Part shown: in pieces, positions 39,423 through 48,766 of the stretch
Numbering within the stretch: the first letter of the stretch is position 1
Layout: each line of letters starts with the position of its first letter
Origin: Nitrospinaceae bacterium
GTDB taxonomy: Bacteria > Nitrospinota > Nitrospinia > Nitrospinales > VA-1
Reading direction: 5' to 3'
NCBI GenBank assembly: GCA_029261595.1
Contig: JAJDAZ010000014.1
Coordinates: 1-64,000 of the forward strand
DNA length: 64,000 nucleotides
Made by a program: the position numbers and the translations under genes
The notes under the pieces: generated by a model
Database searches by the model: none
Seen by the model: the letters and a program-made list of their open reading frames with translations, nothing else
What the model was told of the DNA's origin: nothing

Positions 39423-39902
39423 TCAATCGTCATTTTGCAGGAGGGCGACGGCGTAGGCGGCCATGCCTTCCTCCCGTCCCACAAAGCCCAGGGTCTCGGT
39501 GGTGGTGGCTTTGACGTTGACCTGTCCCGGATCGATGCCAAGCGCGCCTGCTATGTTTTGTTTCATCGCCTGTATATGGGGTGCAATTTTAGGTTTTTGT
39601 GCCGCGATAATGGAATCAATATTTGAAATGGCGAACCTATGTTCCTCGCACATCGCGCCCACCTGTTTGAGCAAGGTGAGGCTGGACACGCCTTTCCATT
39701 TTGGATCGGTGTCAGGAAAGTATTTGCCGATGTCCCCCTTACCGATGGCTCCTAACAGCGCGTCGCAAATTGCGTGCGTGAGCGCGTCGGCGTCGGAATG
39801 CCCGTCCAGACCAAGTAGGTGCGGTATCTCAACCCCGCCCAGAATGAGTTTCCGGCCTTCGACCAGGCGGTGTACGTCGTAACCATTGCCGATTCTAAAC
39901 AT
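39423..39902 (-). CDS. ispF: 2-C-methyl-D-erythritol 2,4-cyclodiphosphate synthase
   Basis: A MEP-pathway enzyme that cyclises CDP-ME-2P. The 159-residue protein begins [19 protein letters not shown], with metal ligands Asp and His in YDVH and a second His in [18 protein letters not shown]. The longer frame opening at 39977 would read through a palindromic repeat and is not supported. It is the last gene of the rpsB-to-ispF cluster, 122 bp after dxr. Confidence 0.96.
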   Translation of the reverse strand: MFRIGNGYDVHRLVEGRKLILGGVEIPHLLGLDGHSDADALTHAICDALLGAIGKGDIGKYFPDTDPKWKGVSSLTLLKQVGAMCEEHRFAISNIDSIIAAQKPKIAPHIQAMKQNIAGALGIDPGQVNVKATTTETLGFVGREEGMAAYAVALLQNDD

Positions 39903-39970
39903 CATCCCTGCCACGCAGGGAGGAACAGTGGGGCTGAGTCCTCCGCAGAGGGCGAACTCGCTCACGAGCC
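39903..39970 (-). repeat. compound palindromic repeat upstream of ispF
   Basis: Read on the plus strand, CCCTGCCACGCAGGGAGGAA and GGGGCTGAG follow family A. They are joined to an inverted family C unit at 39936-39970 (minus strand GGCTCGTGAGCGAGTTCGCC, CCTCTGCGGAGG). It directly abuts the ispF start, so it could influence ispF translation. Confidence 0.55.
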
Positions 39971-39980
39971 CCGGCAATCT

Positions 39981-40011
39981 CCCATCTGTGTGTATCTGTG
40001 TTCATCTGTGG
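39981..40011 (-). repeat. ACAGATG-type tandem repeat, inverted copy
   Basis: On the minus strand it reads ACCACAGATGAACACAGATA followed by CACACAGATG, three near-identical units. It matches 24631-24653 and lies between dxr and ispF. Confidence 0.5.
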
Positions 40012-40024
40012 TTTAAATTTATCT

Positions 40025-41179
40025 TTAATGCGCGACGGAAATCAATTTCCTGGCTTCTTCCCGGGTCCACCGGTCGGCTTCCAAAACGTCCTCAAGATGG
40101 GTTACGGGCCGGCTCTTGTGGTTTTGCATCGCCATGCGAATGATTTCCGGGATTTCCTTGAAGGAGATGAGTTCATCGAGAAAAGCCTGCACGGCGATTT
40201 CGTTGGCGGCGTTGAGTACAGTGGGCAGGGTCTGCCCGGCATCGAGGGCATCCATGGCCAGTTTCAGACAAGGAAACTTTTCGTAATCGGGCGGTTCAAA
40301 ATCCAGCCGGGATAATTGACTCCAATCGAGCGACGGCAACTCGCAGTCCAACCGGTCGGGGTAGGACAGGGCATAAGCGATGGGAACGCGCATGTCGGGA
40401 ATTCCCAGTTGCGCCATGATGGACGTGTCGACGAATTCAATCATCGAATGGATGATGCTTTGCGCATGGATGATGACCTCGACGCGGGTGTCCAGACCGA
40501 ACAGCCATTTGGCCTCGATATATTCCAGGCCCTTGTTCATCATGGTCGCAGAATCGATGGTGATTTTGTTTCCCATCGACCAGTTCGGGTGATTGAGCGC
40601 CTGTTCGACCGTCACATGCTCCATCTGTTCGCGGGTGAAGGTGCGAAACGGTCCGCCGGACGCGGTCAGGATGATTTTTCTGACCTGCTCCTTTTTTTCG
40701 CCGTTCATCGCCTGCAGGATGGCGCTGTGTTCGCTGTCGATGGGAATGATGGCGACGTTTTTATCCTGTGCGGCTTTTAGGACCAGCTCTCCCGCCACGA
40801 CCAGGGTTTCCTTGTTGGCCAGGGCCAGATTTTTTCCCGCTTCAATGGCCGATAGAGCAGGAACCAATCCGGCGCTCCCCACAATTCCGGAGACCACCAG
40901 ATCGCACTCCGTCCAGGTGGCGACTTTCACCGGGCCTTCTTCTCCAAAAATCAATTCCACATCGAGACCGGCCAGTCGTTCTCTCACCTCGGCTTCTTTC
41001 GAGCGATCAAACAAAGAAGCCACTTTGGGCTTGAACTGTTTGACCTGCTCGACAAATTGATCGGCATTTCTTCCCGCCGCAAGACCACAAATCTCGAATT
41101 TATCGGAATTTCGCGCCACCACATCCAGCGTGCTGACGCCAATCGATCCGGTGGAACCTAGAAGAGAGATTTGTTTCAT
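40025..41179 (-). CDS. dxr: 1-deoxy-D-xylulose 5-phosphate reductoisomerase
   Basis: The first committed MEP enzyme, making MEP from DXP with NADPH. The 384-residue protein has NADPH motif GSTGSIGVSTLDV (residues 7-19), metal-binding DSEHSAI, TASGGPFR and the active-site loop HPNWSMGNKITIDSATMMNK. It starts at an ATG 24 bp after cdsA. Confidence 0.97.
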   Translation of the reverse strand: MKQISLLGSTGSIGVSTLDVVARNSDKFEICGLAAGRNADQFVEQVKQFKPKVASLFDRSKEAEVRERLAGLDVELIFGEEGPVKVATWTECDLVVSGIVGSAGLVPALSAIEAGKNLALANKETLVVAGELVLKAAQDKNVAIIPIDSEHSAILQAMNGEKKEQVRKIILTASGGPFRTFTREQMEHVTVEQALNHPNWSMGNKITIDSATMMNKGLEYIEAKWLFGLDTRVEVIIHAQSIIHSMIEFVDTSIMAQLGIPDMRVPIAYALSYPDRLDCELPSLDWSQLSRLDFEPPDYEKFPCLKLAMDALDAGQTLPTVLNAANEIAVQAFLDELISFKEIPEIIRMAMQNHKSRPVTHLEDVLEADRWTREEARKLISVAH

Positions 41180-41203
41180 AGTTGGTTTAGTTAGGAGGGA
41201 CCG

Positions 41204-41992
41204 TTAAAGAAACAGGCGGTGATACAGATAAAGCACGGGACCGGCAAAAAGCAAACTATCGATGCGGTCCAAAAACCCGCCATGACCCGGAAACAGTCCA
41301 CTGGAGTCCTTGACCCCGGCGTTGCGTTTAATAATCGATTCGGCAAAATCGCCCAGTTGACCGATAGTACCGCAAATGAGAGCCGCAAGCAAACAATGCC
41401 AAAGAGAAACCTCTTTGAAAAACCAAAAGTTAGCGATCACCCCGGCGGTCAGGCTTCCCCACAGGCCAAACAAGGCACCTTCAATAGTTTTTCCAGGGCT
41501 TATCACGGGAGCGATTTTACGGCGACCGAACTTTCTGCCGCCATAATAGGCCGCGCTGTCCCCCAACCACATGATGAGAAACAAAAAAAACACCCAGTGG
41601 CCGCCATCCGGAAATTGATGGATCAGCAAAAAATATCCCGATAGACCTGCGACATAAAAGATTCCCAGTAAGGAATAGGAGATTTGATCCAACGCGGTTT
41701 TTATATTTTGCTTCTTGAGCATCCAGGCCAGGGTCAGGGCGATCAGGCACAAGACGCCCCATTCGAGAAAATATTGCCCTCCAAAATAAAAACAGAGAAG
41801 AAGAAGAAAACTCAACCCCCCGGCAACGAACGGAAACCCTTCGATGCCCATCTCATTTGTCATGGAAAAAAATTCATAGATTCCCGCCAGGACGACACCG
41901 GCAATCAGAATAAAAAACAGCCACTGCGGGCCATACAGAGTGATGCCTAAAACCAGGGGGATGGCGACGGCTCCACTCAATATTCGTTTCAA
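41204..41992 (-). CDS. cdsA: phosphatidate cytidylyltransferase
   Basis: An inner-membrane enzyme making CDP-diacylglycerol for phospholipid synthesis. The 262-residue protein has about eight hydrophobic segments and the family signature near the C-terminus, SIIKRNAGVKDSSGLFPGHG followed by GFLDRID. The start is a TTG at 41992, with GGAGGA 7 bp upstream and no in-frame ATG nearby. It lies 98 bp after uppS. Confidence 0.95.
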   Translation of the reverse strand: MKRILSGAVAIPLVLGITLYGPQWLFFILIAGVVLAGIYEFFSMTNEMGIEGFPFVAGGLSFLLLLCFYFGGQYFLEWGVLCLIALTLAWMLKKQNIKTALDQISYSLLGIFYVAGLSGYFLLIHQFPDGGHWVFFLFLIMWLGDSAAYYGGRKFGRRKIAPVISPGKTIEGALFGLWGSLTAGVIANFWFFKEVSLWHCLLAALICGTIGQLGDFAESIIKRNAGVKDSSGLFPGHGGFLDRIDSLLFAGPVLYLYHRLFL

Positions 41993-42090
41993 AAGGCGGT
42001 CCTCCTCAGGCTGAGAAAAAAATAATCCCCACCGTCAGCAGGGAAATCGAGAAAGTAAGATAAAAGAGGAAACGTTGCAAGAGGAAAATT

Positions 42091-42846
42091 TTATGCCTTG
42101 GCGATTTGTTCCTGAATCAGGCCGAACCGTCTTTCCCTTTTTTGGTAATCAATGATCGCTTCCAACAAATCGTTTTCAGCGAAATCCGGCCACAAGACAG
42201 GGGTGTAGTGAAGCTCCGTGTAGGCGATCTGGTACAAAAGAAAATTACTGATCCTGAGTTCCCCGCTCGTGCGGATCAAAAGGTCGGGGTCGGGGAGCGG
42301 GTGGGAGGACAGAAAACTTGCGAACAACGGCGAATCGATTTCCTCAACGCCAAGATAACCGGCTTTCACCTGTTCGGCGATCTTTTTGGCCGCGTCGAGT
42401 ATCTCCTGACGGCCTCCGTAGCTCAACGCCAGTGTCAGAACCATGCCGTCATTTTCCCGGGTCGCCTCCTGGGCATTGCGGATGATCTTTTGAATGTCCT
42501 TGGGAAGGTCATCGATTCGCCCGATGGTGTTGAAGCGGATGTTCTCTTCCTGCATCCGCTTGAGCTCTTTTTTCAAATAAAAATCCAGGATTTTCATCAG
42601 AGCGCTGATTTCAATATGCGGGCGATTCCAGTTTTCGTCGGAGAATGCGTACAAGGTGAGCGCTTCAATATCGAGTTTGCGGCACAAGGTCACGATCCGG
42701 TCCACCGCTTTGACGCCCTGACGATGCCCTTCCACCCGGGGCAGACAGTTTTTCTTTGCCCACCGTCCGTTGCCATCCATGATGATGGCGATGTGGCGCG
42801 GCAAACGATTGAAATCAACCCTCTCCTGTAATTTTGGATCTATCAA
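42091..42846 (-). CDS. uppS: undecaprenyl diphosphate synthase
   Basis: A cis-prenyltransferase that makes the C55 carrier for peptidoglycan and glycan export. The 251-residue protein has the catalytic HIAIIMDGNGRWAKK (about 18-32), GHRQGVKAVD, ALTLYAFSDENWNRP and C-terminal DLLIRTSGELRISNFLLYQ. The start is a TTG at 42846 with GGGGAG 7 bp upstream. It lies between frr and cdsA, the conserved order. Confidence 0.97.
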   Translation of the reverse strand: MIDPKLQERVDFNRLPRHIAIIMDGNGRWAKKNCLPRVEGHRQGVKAVDRIVTLCRKLDIEALTLYAFSDENWNRPHIEISALMKILDFYLKKELKRMQEENIRFNTIGRIDDLPKDIQKIIRNAQEATRENDGMVLTLALSYGGRQEILDAAKKIAEQVKAGYLGVEEIDSPLFASFLSSHPLPDPDLLIRTSGELRISNFLLYQIAYTELHYTPVLWPDFAENDLLEAIIDYQKRERRFGLIQEQIAKA

Positions 42847-42952
42847 TGGAAGTCTCCCCTACCCATTCCGTCGGGGTCGGGTGGCTGGCAAAACGGGACG
42901 GGTCAACACTACAGCCGACCGTTTTCCAGAAAAAACAGTTAGAAATGGTTTC

Positions 42953-43507
42953 TCAAGTCTCCAACACACTTTTTTCTTTTTCCTGGGCCGTTTTATCTAC
43001 CAGCCCAATTTGGCTATCTGTGATTTTCTGCATTTTATCGATGTATTTATGGCTCTCGTCTTCGGAAATTTCGTGTTTTTTCTCCTTGGCTTTGACCTTG
43101 TCATTGAACTCCCGGCGAACGTTGCGGATGGCCACCCGGCTTTCCTCGGCATATTTTTTCACCACCTTGGCCAACTGCTGCCTTCTCTCCTGGGTGAGCG
43201 GTGGAATGGCCAGCCGGATCATTTTGCCGTCGCTGTTCGGAGTCAGCCCGAGATCTGAGGCCTGCAGGGCTTTTTCGATGTCTTTGAGAATCGAGGCGTC
43301 CCACGGTTGAATGGTGAGGGTGCTGCTGTCGGGAACCCCAAGGGTTGCCGCCTGGCTCAACGGCGTCGGGGTCCCGTAGAAATCCACCTTCACTCCCTCC
43401 AATATCGCAAGGGAAGCCTGCCCGGTCCTGAGCTTGGCCAGTTCGGCCCGCAGGTGATCCAGGGAAAAACCCATTTTGGCTTCACAGTCCTTTAATAGTT
43501 GTTCCAT
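42953..43507 (-). CDS. frr: ribosome recycling factor
   Basis: A 184-residue protein that splits post-termination ribosomes with EF-G. It has the family's helical hairpin, the segment LAKLRTGQASLAILEGVKVD and C-terminal EESRVAIRNVRREFNDKVK. It lies 5 bp after pyrH. Confidence 0.97.
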   Translation of the reverse strand: MEQLLKDCEAKMGFSLDHLRAELAKLRTGQASLAILEGVKVDFYGTPTPLSQAATLGVPDSSTLTIQPWDASILKDIEKALQASDLGLTPNSDGKMIRLAIPPLTQERRQQLAKVVKKYAEESRVAIRNVRREFNDKVKAKEKKHEISEDESHKYIDKMQKITDSQIGLVDKTAQEKEKSVLET

Positions 43508-43512
43508 GACAA

Positions 43513-44232
43513 TTACACTCCCACCGTGGTTCCAATGTTCTCTCCCATCAAAACGCGCTTGATACTGCCTTTATTGCGGACATTGAAAATAATCATTGGC
43601 AATTTGTTGTCCATGCAAAGGGAGACGGAAGTCGAGTCCATCACTTTCAGACCTTTTTGCAGAACCTCAAGATAAGACAATTTATCATACCGGGTCGCCG
43701 TCTCATCGGTCATCGGGTCGGCGGTGTAGACCCCGTCCACCTTGGTGCCCTTGAAGATCACTTCCGCGCCGATTTCCATCGCCCTTAAGGAAGCGGCGGT
43801 GTCGGTCGTAAAATAGGGGTTTCCCGTTCCACCGGCAAAAATAATCACCCGGCCCTTTTCAAGGTGCCGAATGGCCCGTCTGCGGACGTAGGGTTCTGCA
43901 AGCTGATGAATTTCGATCGCCGTCTGCACCCGGGTGGGAATTCCCTGGGCCTCCAGGGCATGTTGCAGGGCCAAACTGTTGATGACCGTCGCCAGCATCC
44001 CCATATAATCCGCTGTGGCACGCTCCATCCCCAAACCGCTGGCCGCGGCGCCGCGAAAAATATTGCCGCCGCCGATGACGAGCGCTATTTCCACCCCCAG
44101 TTCCCTGGCTTCAAAAATTTCAGAGGCGATGCCGCTGATGGCCTTCTGGTCGAACCCGAAGGCCCCGTCTTTCGCCGCCAGGCTTTCGCCGCCCAGTTTC
44201 AGAAGGACTCTTTTATAAATCGATTGACTCAT
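43513..44232 (-). CDS. pyrH: uridylate kinase
   Basis: Phosphorylates UMP to UDP. The 239-residue amino-acid-kinase-fold protein has the N-terminal [13 protein letters not shown], the glycine-rich [11 protein letters not shown], and [17 protein letters not shown]. It is 21 bp after tsf and followed by frr. Confidence 0.97.
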   Translation of the reverse strand: MSQSIYKRVLLKLGGESLAAKDGAFGFDQKAISGIASEIFEARELGVEIALVIGGGNIFRGAAASGLGMERATADYMGMLATVINSLALQHALEAQGIPTRVQTAIEIHQLAEPYVRRRAIRHLEKGRVIIFAGGTGNPYFTTDTAASLRAMEIGAEVIFKGTKVDGVYTADPMTDETATRYDKLSYLEVLQKGLKVMDSTSVSLCMDNKLPMIIFNVRNKGSIKRVLMGENIGTTVGV

Positions 44233-44253
44233 AGCCTGGTCATGCCTTGTGTT

Positions 44254-44847
44254 TTATTTGGATATTTCATACCGGATGAATTTGCCGACGGTGATATTCT
44301 CACCGAGCACGGCAATTTTCTGTTTGATCATTTCTCCCACAGTGAGGCTTGAGTCCTTGATATAAGGCTGATCGAGGAGACAGTTTTCCTCATAAAATTT
44401 GCCGATCTTTCCGTCAACAATCTTGTCGATAATGTTTTCCGGCTTACCGGATTCCTTGGCCTGGTGGGCAAAAATTTCGCGTTCCTTGTCCAGGTCTTCC
44501 TGGGTGACCTCGTCCCTGGAAGCATACCGTGTTTTAGAGGCGGCGATGTGCATGCAAACATCCTTGATCAGATCCTGGAAGTTGTCGGTGTTGGCCACAA
44601 AATCCGTTTCGCAATGAAGTTGCAACATGACGCCGATTTTGTTGCCGGGGTGAATATACGTTCCAATCGCTCCATCGCCCGTCTCGCGGTCGGATTTTTT
44701 TCCCGCCTTGGCCAGGCCTTTTTTTCTTAAAACAGTAACTGCCTCATCGACATCCCCGTCCGCTTCTTTCAGGGCGCCTTTACACTCCATAATACCCGCG
44801 CCCGATTTTGAGCGCAGTTCTTTGACCATTGACGCTGTGATTTCCAT
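44254..44847 (-). CDS. tsf: elongation factor Ts, short form
   Basis: The nucleotide exchange factor for EF-Tu. At 197 residues it is the short form: N-terminal UBA-like domain (VKELRSKSGAGIMECKGAL) followed by one core subdomain with LHCETDFVANTDNF. The second half of the E. coli protein is absent, as in many bacteria. It lies downstream of rpsB, separated by about 220 bp in which I see no gene. Confidence 0.96.
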   Translation of the reverse strand: MEITASMVKELRSKSGAGIMECKGALKEADGDVDEAVTVLRKKGLAKAGKKSDRETGDGAIGTYIHPGNKIGVMLQLHCETDFVANTDNFQDLIKDVCMHIAASKTRYASRDEVTQEDLDKEREIFAHQAKESGKPENIIDKIVDGKIGKFYEENCLLDQPYIKDSSLTVGEMIKQKIAVLGENITVGKFIRYEISK

Positions 44848-45067
44848 CCTGTTTAAACTCCTTGTCGCACAAAAGTTGGTTTTTATTTCAATTCGGTTTT
44901 TCTATTGAGTCTCAATTTATGGAATTTGCAATAGCGCGCCCCACCCCGCCCGGACATTTTTCGGCCGGCACCAGAGAAACCCCGGAGGAATTTCTTATTT
45001 GGGAAGAGTATTCAAACTGCCGGAAAGGGTCGCCCGATGAGCCAGGGCGCCAATACAAAAAACCGGG

Positions 45068-45883
45068 TCAGGCAGGGTTCTCTCCTTTAGTTTTGTCGCC
45101 TGAATCAGAGTCCGCCACTGCTTGGGCAGCCGCCTTTTTTTCGGCTTCCGCCGCCTCGGCTTGCTGCTTTTTGGATTCGTCATCCTTTTGCCGGGCCTTT
45201 TTTATTTCGGTCTCTTCCACCCACACGTCCGCGATTCGCTGGCTGAACAGTTTGATGGAACGGATCGCATCGTCATTTCCAGGAATAGGAAAGTCGATCC
45301 CCTGGGGGTCGCAGTTGGTGTCAACCAGAGCCAGAACCTTAATGCCCAGTTTTCTTGCTTCAGCAAGGGCGATGCGTTCTTTATGCGTGTCGATAATGAA
45401 AATCGCGTCGGGAAGTTGTTTCATAGTCTTGATGCCACGAAAAAATTTATTCAGCTTTTCGATTTCCCGATTCATCCTGAGGGCTTCTTTCTTATGCAAC
45501 TTTTCGAACTCGCCCTCTTCCTCCTTCTTTTCCAGGTCGCGCAATCGATCGATGCTTTTTCGTATGGTCAGGAAATTGGTCATCGTGCCGCCCAGCCACC
45601 GTTGGTTGATATAATACATTCCGCAACGAACGGCCTCCTGAGCAATGAGTTCCTGTGCCTGCTTTTTGGTGGCGACAAATAACATGGATTTGCCGGATCG
45701 GGCCAGATCCCGGACAAATTTCTCCGCCTCCTGAAATTGTTTCAGGGTTTTCTGGAGATCGACGATGTGGATGCCGTTTCGCGCGCCGTAAATGTATTTC
45801 TTCATCCTGGGGTTCCACCGGGTCGTTTGATGACCGAAATGCACCCCCGCCTGCAACAGGCTTTTCATGGTTACTTCTGACAT
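45068..45883 (-). CDS. rpsB: 30S ribosomal protein uS2
   Basis: A 271-residue S2 with [20 protein letters not shown] near the N-terminus and [20 protein letters not shown] in the core. A C-terminal extension rich in Ala, Glu and Lys is present. The ATG at 45883 follows AAAGGAG, so the longer frame to 45949 is rejected. It heads rpsB-tsf-pyrH-frr-uppS-cdsA-dxr-ispF; the promoter should lie in the 285-bp gap upstream, where nothing else is visible. Confidence 0.97.
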   Translation of the reverse strand: MSEVTMKSLLQAGVHFGHQTTRWNPRMKKYIYGARNGIHIVDLQKTLKQFQEAEKFVRDLARSGKSMLFVATKKQAQELIAQEAVRCGMYYINQRWLGGTMTNFLTIRKSIDRLRDLEKKEEEGEFEKLHKKEALRMNREIEKLNKFFRGIKTMKQLPDAIFIIDTHKERIALAEARKLGIKVLALVDTNCDPQGIDFPIPGNDDAIRSIKLFSQRIADVWVEETEIKKARQKDDESKKQQAEAAEAEKKAAAQAVADSDSGDKTKGENPA

Positions 45884-46168
45884 GCTTTGCTCCTTTACAT
45901 GGTTGGTCCACCGCCGCCTTCTTCTCAAACCGGGAACCCTTAGGGCCACCTCCGGTTTGATCCGGCAACGTGCGAGATTAAGGTTTTAAGAGTATCTCCA
46001 AGGATTCGATACGATACTGCCAGGCAATTCGCGGCCCCATATCCATAAGGCCGGCTCATAGCCGGGAATCAATTTTAGAGATGCCCTCGATGGAATTTCT
46101 ACCTTTTGGTGGGTCAGACTAACACACTGCTTTTTACGTGACAAGAAATAAACCAAACCTTTATGGGC

Positions 46169-47263
46169 CTATCTCCCAAGACTGATGCGGATATCCTCGG
46201 CGCATCGGATCAATTGCGAAGTGAGCGGAATTTTCCGGACGATCCCGGCCAGGGATTTTAAGGGGACCAACGAAATGTCCGGGGTTTTGAGCGCCACCAT
46301 ATTACCGAATTCCCCCTCCACAGCCGCCTGAACTGCATAAGCGCCCAGACGGGTGCCCAGAACCCGGTCGAAGCAGTTGGGGGTTCCGCCCCTCTGAGTA
46401 TGGCCCAACACCGTGCATCGCACTTCGAGGTCGATCTGCCGGGTGATTTGTTCCGCCAGATAATTCCCCACCCCGCCGTATTGCTTGACCCCCTGCAACC
46501 GGGTGGAGGCGCTTTTCAAGGTGATTTCGTCATGCCCGACTTCCCTGGCGCCTTCGGCCACCACAATGATGCTGTAGGGGCTCCCTCCGCCTTGACGAAG
46601 CTTGATTTTTTCCAGAACCTTGTCCATCTGGTAGGGAATTTCGGGGATGAGAATGATGTGCGCCCGCCCGGCGATTCCCGCCTCCAAAGCGATCCAGCCG
46701 GCATCCCGGCCCATCACCTCCAATATCATGACCCGTTGGTGGCTTCGGCCTGTGGTGTGCAGGCGGTCCAGGGCATCGCAGGCCACCTGGGTCGCCGTCT
46801 GATATCCGAAAGTATAGTCCGTTCCTTCGAGGTCGTTGTCTATGGTTTTGGGAATTCCAATGACCGGGATTCCCATTTCAAAGAGCTTATAGGCGATTTG
46901 CAGGGTTCCGTCACCCCCCACCACAAACAGGCCGTCCAGTTTTAGCCGCTTGAAATTGTCCAGGGCCTGCCGGGAATAATCGTGCTCCTGTATGACCCCG
47001 TTTTCATCGAGTTCTCTATAAGCGAACGGATTGCCTTTATTGGTGGTCCCTAAGATGGTACCGCCGAGTGGAAGAATGTCGCGCGTGTTGGCGGTGGTCA
47101 ATTCCTGCACCCGGTTGAATATCAACCCGTCGAAACCCTGCTCGATGCCGATGACCTCGCAACCCTGCTGGAACACGGCAACCCTGGTGATCGCCCGGAT
47201 CACCGCGTTCATGCCCGTGCAGTCTCCGCCGCCGGTCAATATTCCTATTCTTTTGAGGGTCAT
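46169..47263 (-). CDS. pfkA: 6-phosphofructokinase
   Basis: Phosphorylates fructose-6-phosphate in glycolysis. The 364-residue protein has GILTGGGDCTGMNAVIR, VVGGDGTLQIA, the catalytic PKTIDND, MGRDAGWIA and LGHTQRGGTPN. At the two positions that tell phosphoryl donors apart it has Gly (GGDGT) and Lys (PKTIDND), a mix seen in ATP-using actinobacterial-type enzymes. ATP use is therefore likely but not certain; PPi-dependent enzymes usually have Asp at the first position. I use the ATG at 47263, two codons inside a TTG. Confidence 0.93.
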   Translation of the reverse strand: MTLKRIGILTGGGDCTGMNAVIRAITRVAVFQQGCEVIGIEQGFDGLIFNRVQELTTANTRDILPLGGTILGTTNKGNPFAYRELDENGVIQEHDYSRQALDNFKRLKLDGLFVVGGDGTLQIAYKLFEMGIPVIGIPKTIDNDLEGTDYTFGYQTATQVACDALDRLHTTGRSHQRVMILEVMGRDAGWIALEAGIAGRAHIILIPEIPYQMDKVLEKIKLRQGGGSPYSIIVVAEGAREVGHDEITLKSASTRLQGVKQYGGVGNYLAEQITRQIDLEVRCTVLGHTQRGGTPNCFDRVLGTRLGAYAVQAAVEGEFGNMVALKTPDISLVPLKSLAGIVRKIPLTSQLIRCAEDIRISLGR

Positions 47264-47398
47264 TTGCAATCAGATGTCTTTAAGAGGTGAGGAGGGAATT
47301 AAACCTTTTCCATCATTTTTAAAGGTTTCTCCCAGAAGGAGAACCACTCAGGATTTTCAACCTGCTCCTAGCAAACAATATTTGCTAATAGAGTTTTA

Positions 47399-48766
47399 TC
47401 ATCCCTCGACCTTGGTTGCCACCACGTCATAGTCGGTGGCGGCGATGATTCGCATGGGAACGATTTGACCGGGTTCCACGTCGCTTTGTTCAATGATCAC
47501 CTGACCGTCTATTTCCGGGGCCTGGGTAGGCATTCGTCCGGTTACCAGATAGCTTTCTTCCAGGTCGGCGCCTTCGACCAGAACAGGGTGCACTTCCCCG
47601 ACTTTGCCTTGGTTTTTTTTCAGGCTGATTTCCTGCTGAGCATTCATCAACAGATCTTTTCGTTCCTGTTTGATTGTTTGCGGCACGTCATCGGAATATT
47701 CGAAGGCTGTGGTTCCCTCTTCATGGGAGTAGGTGAACGCGCCCACATGGTCAAATTGTATTTCCTTAAGGAATTTCAGCATGTGATTAAAATGCGCCTC
47801 GGTCTCTCCGGGAAACCCCGTAATGAACGTCGTCCGCAAGGCCACGCCGGGAATCTTCGAGCGAATTTCATCTAACATGCTTCTCACCTTTTTTTCCCGT
47901 TCCTGCCGTTTCATTTTTGCCAGCATCTCGTCGTGCGTGTGCTGAAGCGGAACGTCGATATAAGAGCACACTTTGGATTCCGCCGCGATGAACTCGATCA
48001 ACTCGCTGTCGATAAATGTCGGGTAACAGTAAAACAGGCGAATCCATTCGATGCCATCCACCTCGACTAGTGAGCGCAACAACCGGACCAGGCCGTTTTT
48101 CATTCTGAGGTCCAGGCCGTACATCGTGGTGTCCTGGGAAATCAGGTTCAATTCTTTAACCCCCTGTTCCGCCAGTTGCCGGGCTTCGGTGACGAGGGAC
48201 TCCAGCGGTTGACTGCGAATATTGCCGCGCATTTTAGGGATGATGCAGAAGGCGCATTTGTTGGAACAGCCTTCTGAGATCTTTAAATAGGCGGAATAAG
48301 ACGGTGTGGTCAAAATTCGGTCGGCGAAGGGTTCAAAATATTCCGCCGGGCCGTTCATCTGGTTGCGCGAAGCGATCCCGTTGGATGCAGAGTGGTCCGC
48401 GCGCAAAACTTCCTTCAATCGCGGATATTGGCCAACACCAAAAATGTGATCGATTTCGGGAATTTCTTTCAGCAGGTCATCGCTGTAACGTTCGGAGAGA
48501 CACCCGGTCACGATCAACTTTTTACAATTGCCGTCGGTTTTCAATTGCGCCATTTCCAGAATGGCGTCGACCGATTCCTTTTTGGCCGATTCAATGAAGC
48601 CGCAGGTGTTCACCACCAGAACGTCCGCCTCTTCCTGATGGGACGTGATCTCATAACCGGTGTTCACCAGATCGCCTAGAAGATATTCGGTATCCACGGC
48701 ATTTTTCGGACAGCCCAGACTGACCATGCCAATTTTTTTTATCGAGGCCGGGTTTTTCGTTTTCAC
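47399..48766 (-). CDS. rimO: ribosomal protein S12 methylthiotransferase RimO
   Basis: A radical-SAM enzyme that methylthiolates Asp89 of S12. The 455-residue protein has the N-terminal cluster cysteines in SLGCPKNAVDTEYL, VNTCGFIESAKKES and VTGCLSERY, the SAM cluster motif CSNKCAFC, and a C-terminal TRAM domain. The VDTE wording is RimO-like rather than MiaB-like. The start is a GTG overlapping the mlaC stop (GTGA), so translation is coupled. Confidence 0.95.
   Translation of the reverse strand: MKTKNPASIKKIGMVSLGCPKNAVDTEYLLGDLVNTGYEITSHQEEADVLVVNTCGFIESAKKESVDAILEMAQLKTDGNCKKLIVTGCLSERYSDDLLKEIPEIDHIFGVGQYPRLKEVLRADHSASNGIASRNQMNGPAEYFEPFADRILTTPSYSAYLKISEGCSNKCAFCIIPKMRGNIRSQPLESLVTEARQLAEQGVKELNLISQDTTMYGLDLRMKNGLVRLLRSLVEVDGIEWIRLFYCYPTFIDSELIEFIAAESKVCSYIDVPLQHTHDEMLAKMKRQEREKKVRSMLDEIRSKIPGVALRTTFITGFPGETEAHFNHMLKFLKEIQFDHVGAFTYSHEEGTTAFEYSDDVPQTIKQERKDLLMNAQQEISLKKNQGKVGEVHPVLVEGADLEESYLVTGRMPTQAPEIDGQVIIEQSDVEPGQIVPMRIIAATDYDVVATKVEG

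Noticed and set aside
39903-39977. N-terminal extension of ispF
   Set aside because: It reads through a palindromic repeat; the ATG at 39902 gives the standard IspF N-terminus.
45884-45949. N-terminal extension of rpsB
   Set aside because: It covers the AAAGGAG ribosome-binding site of the standard S2 start.
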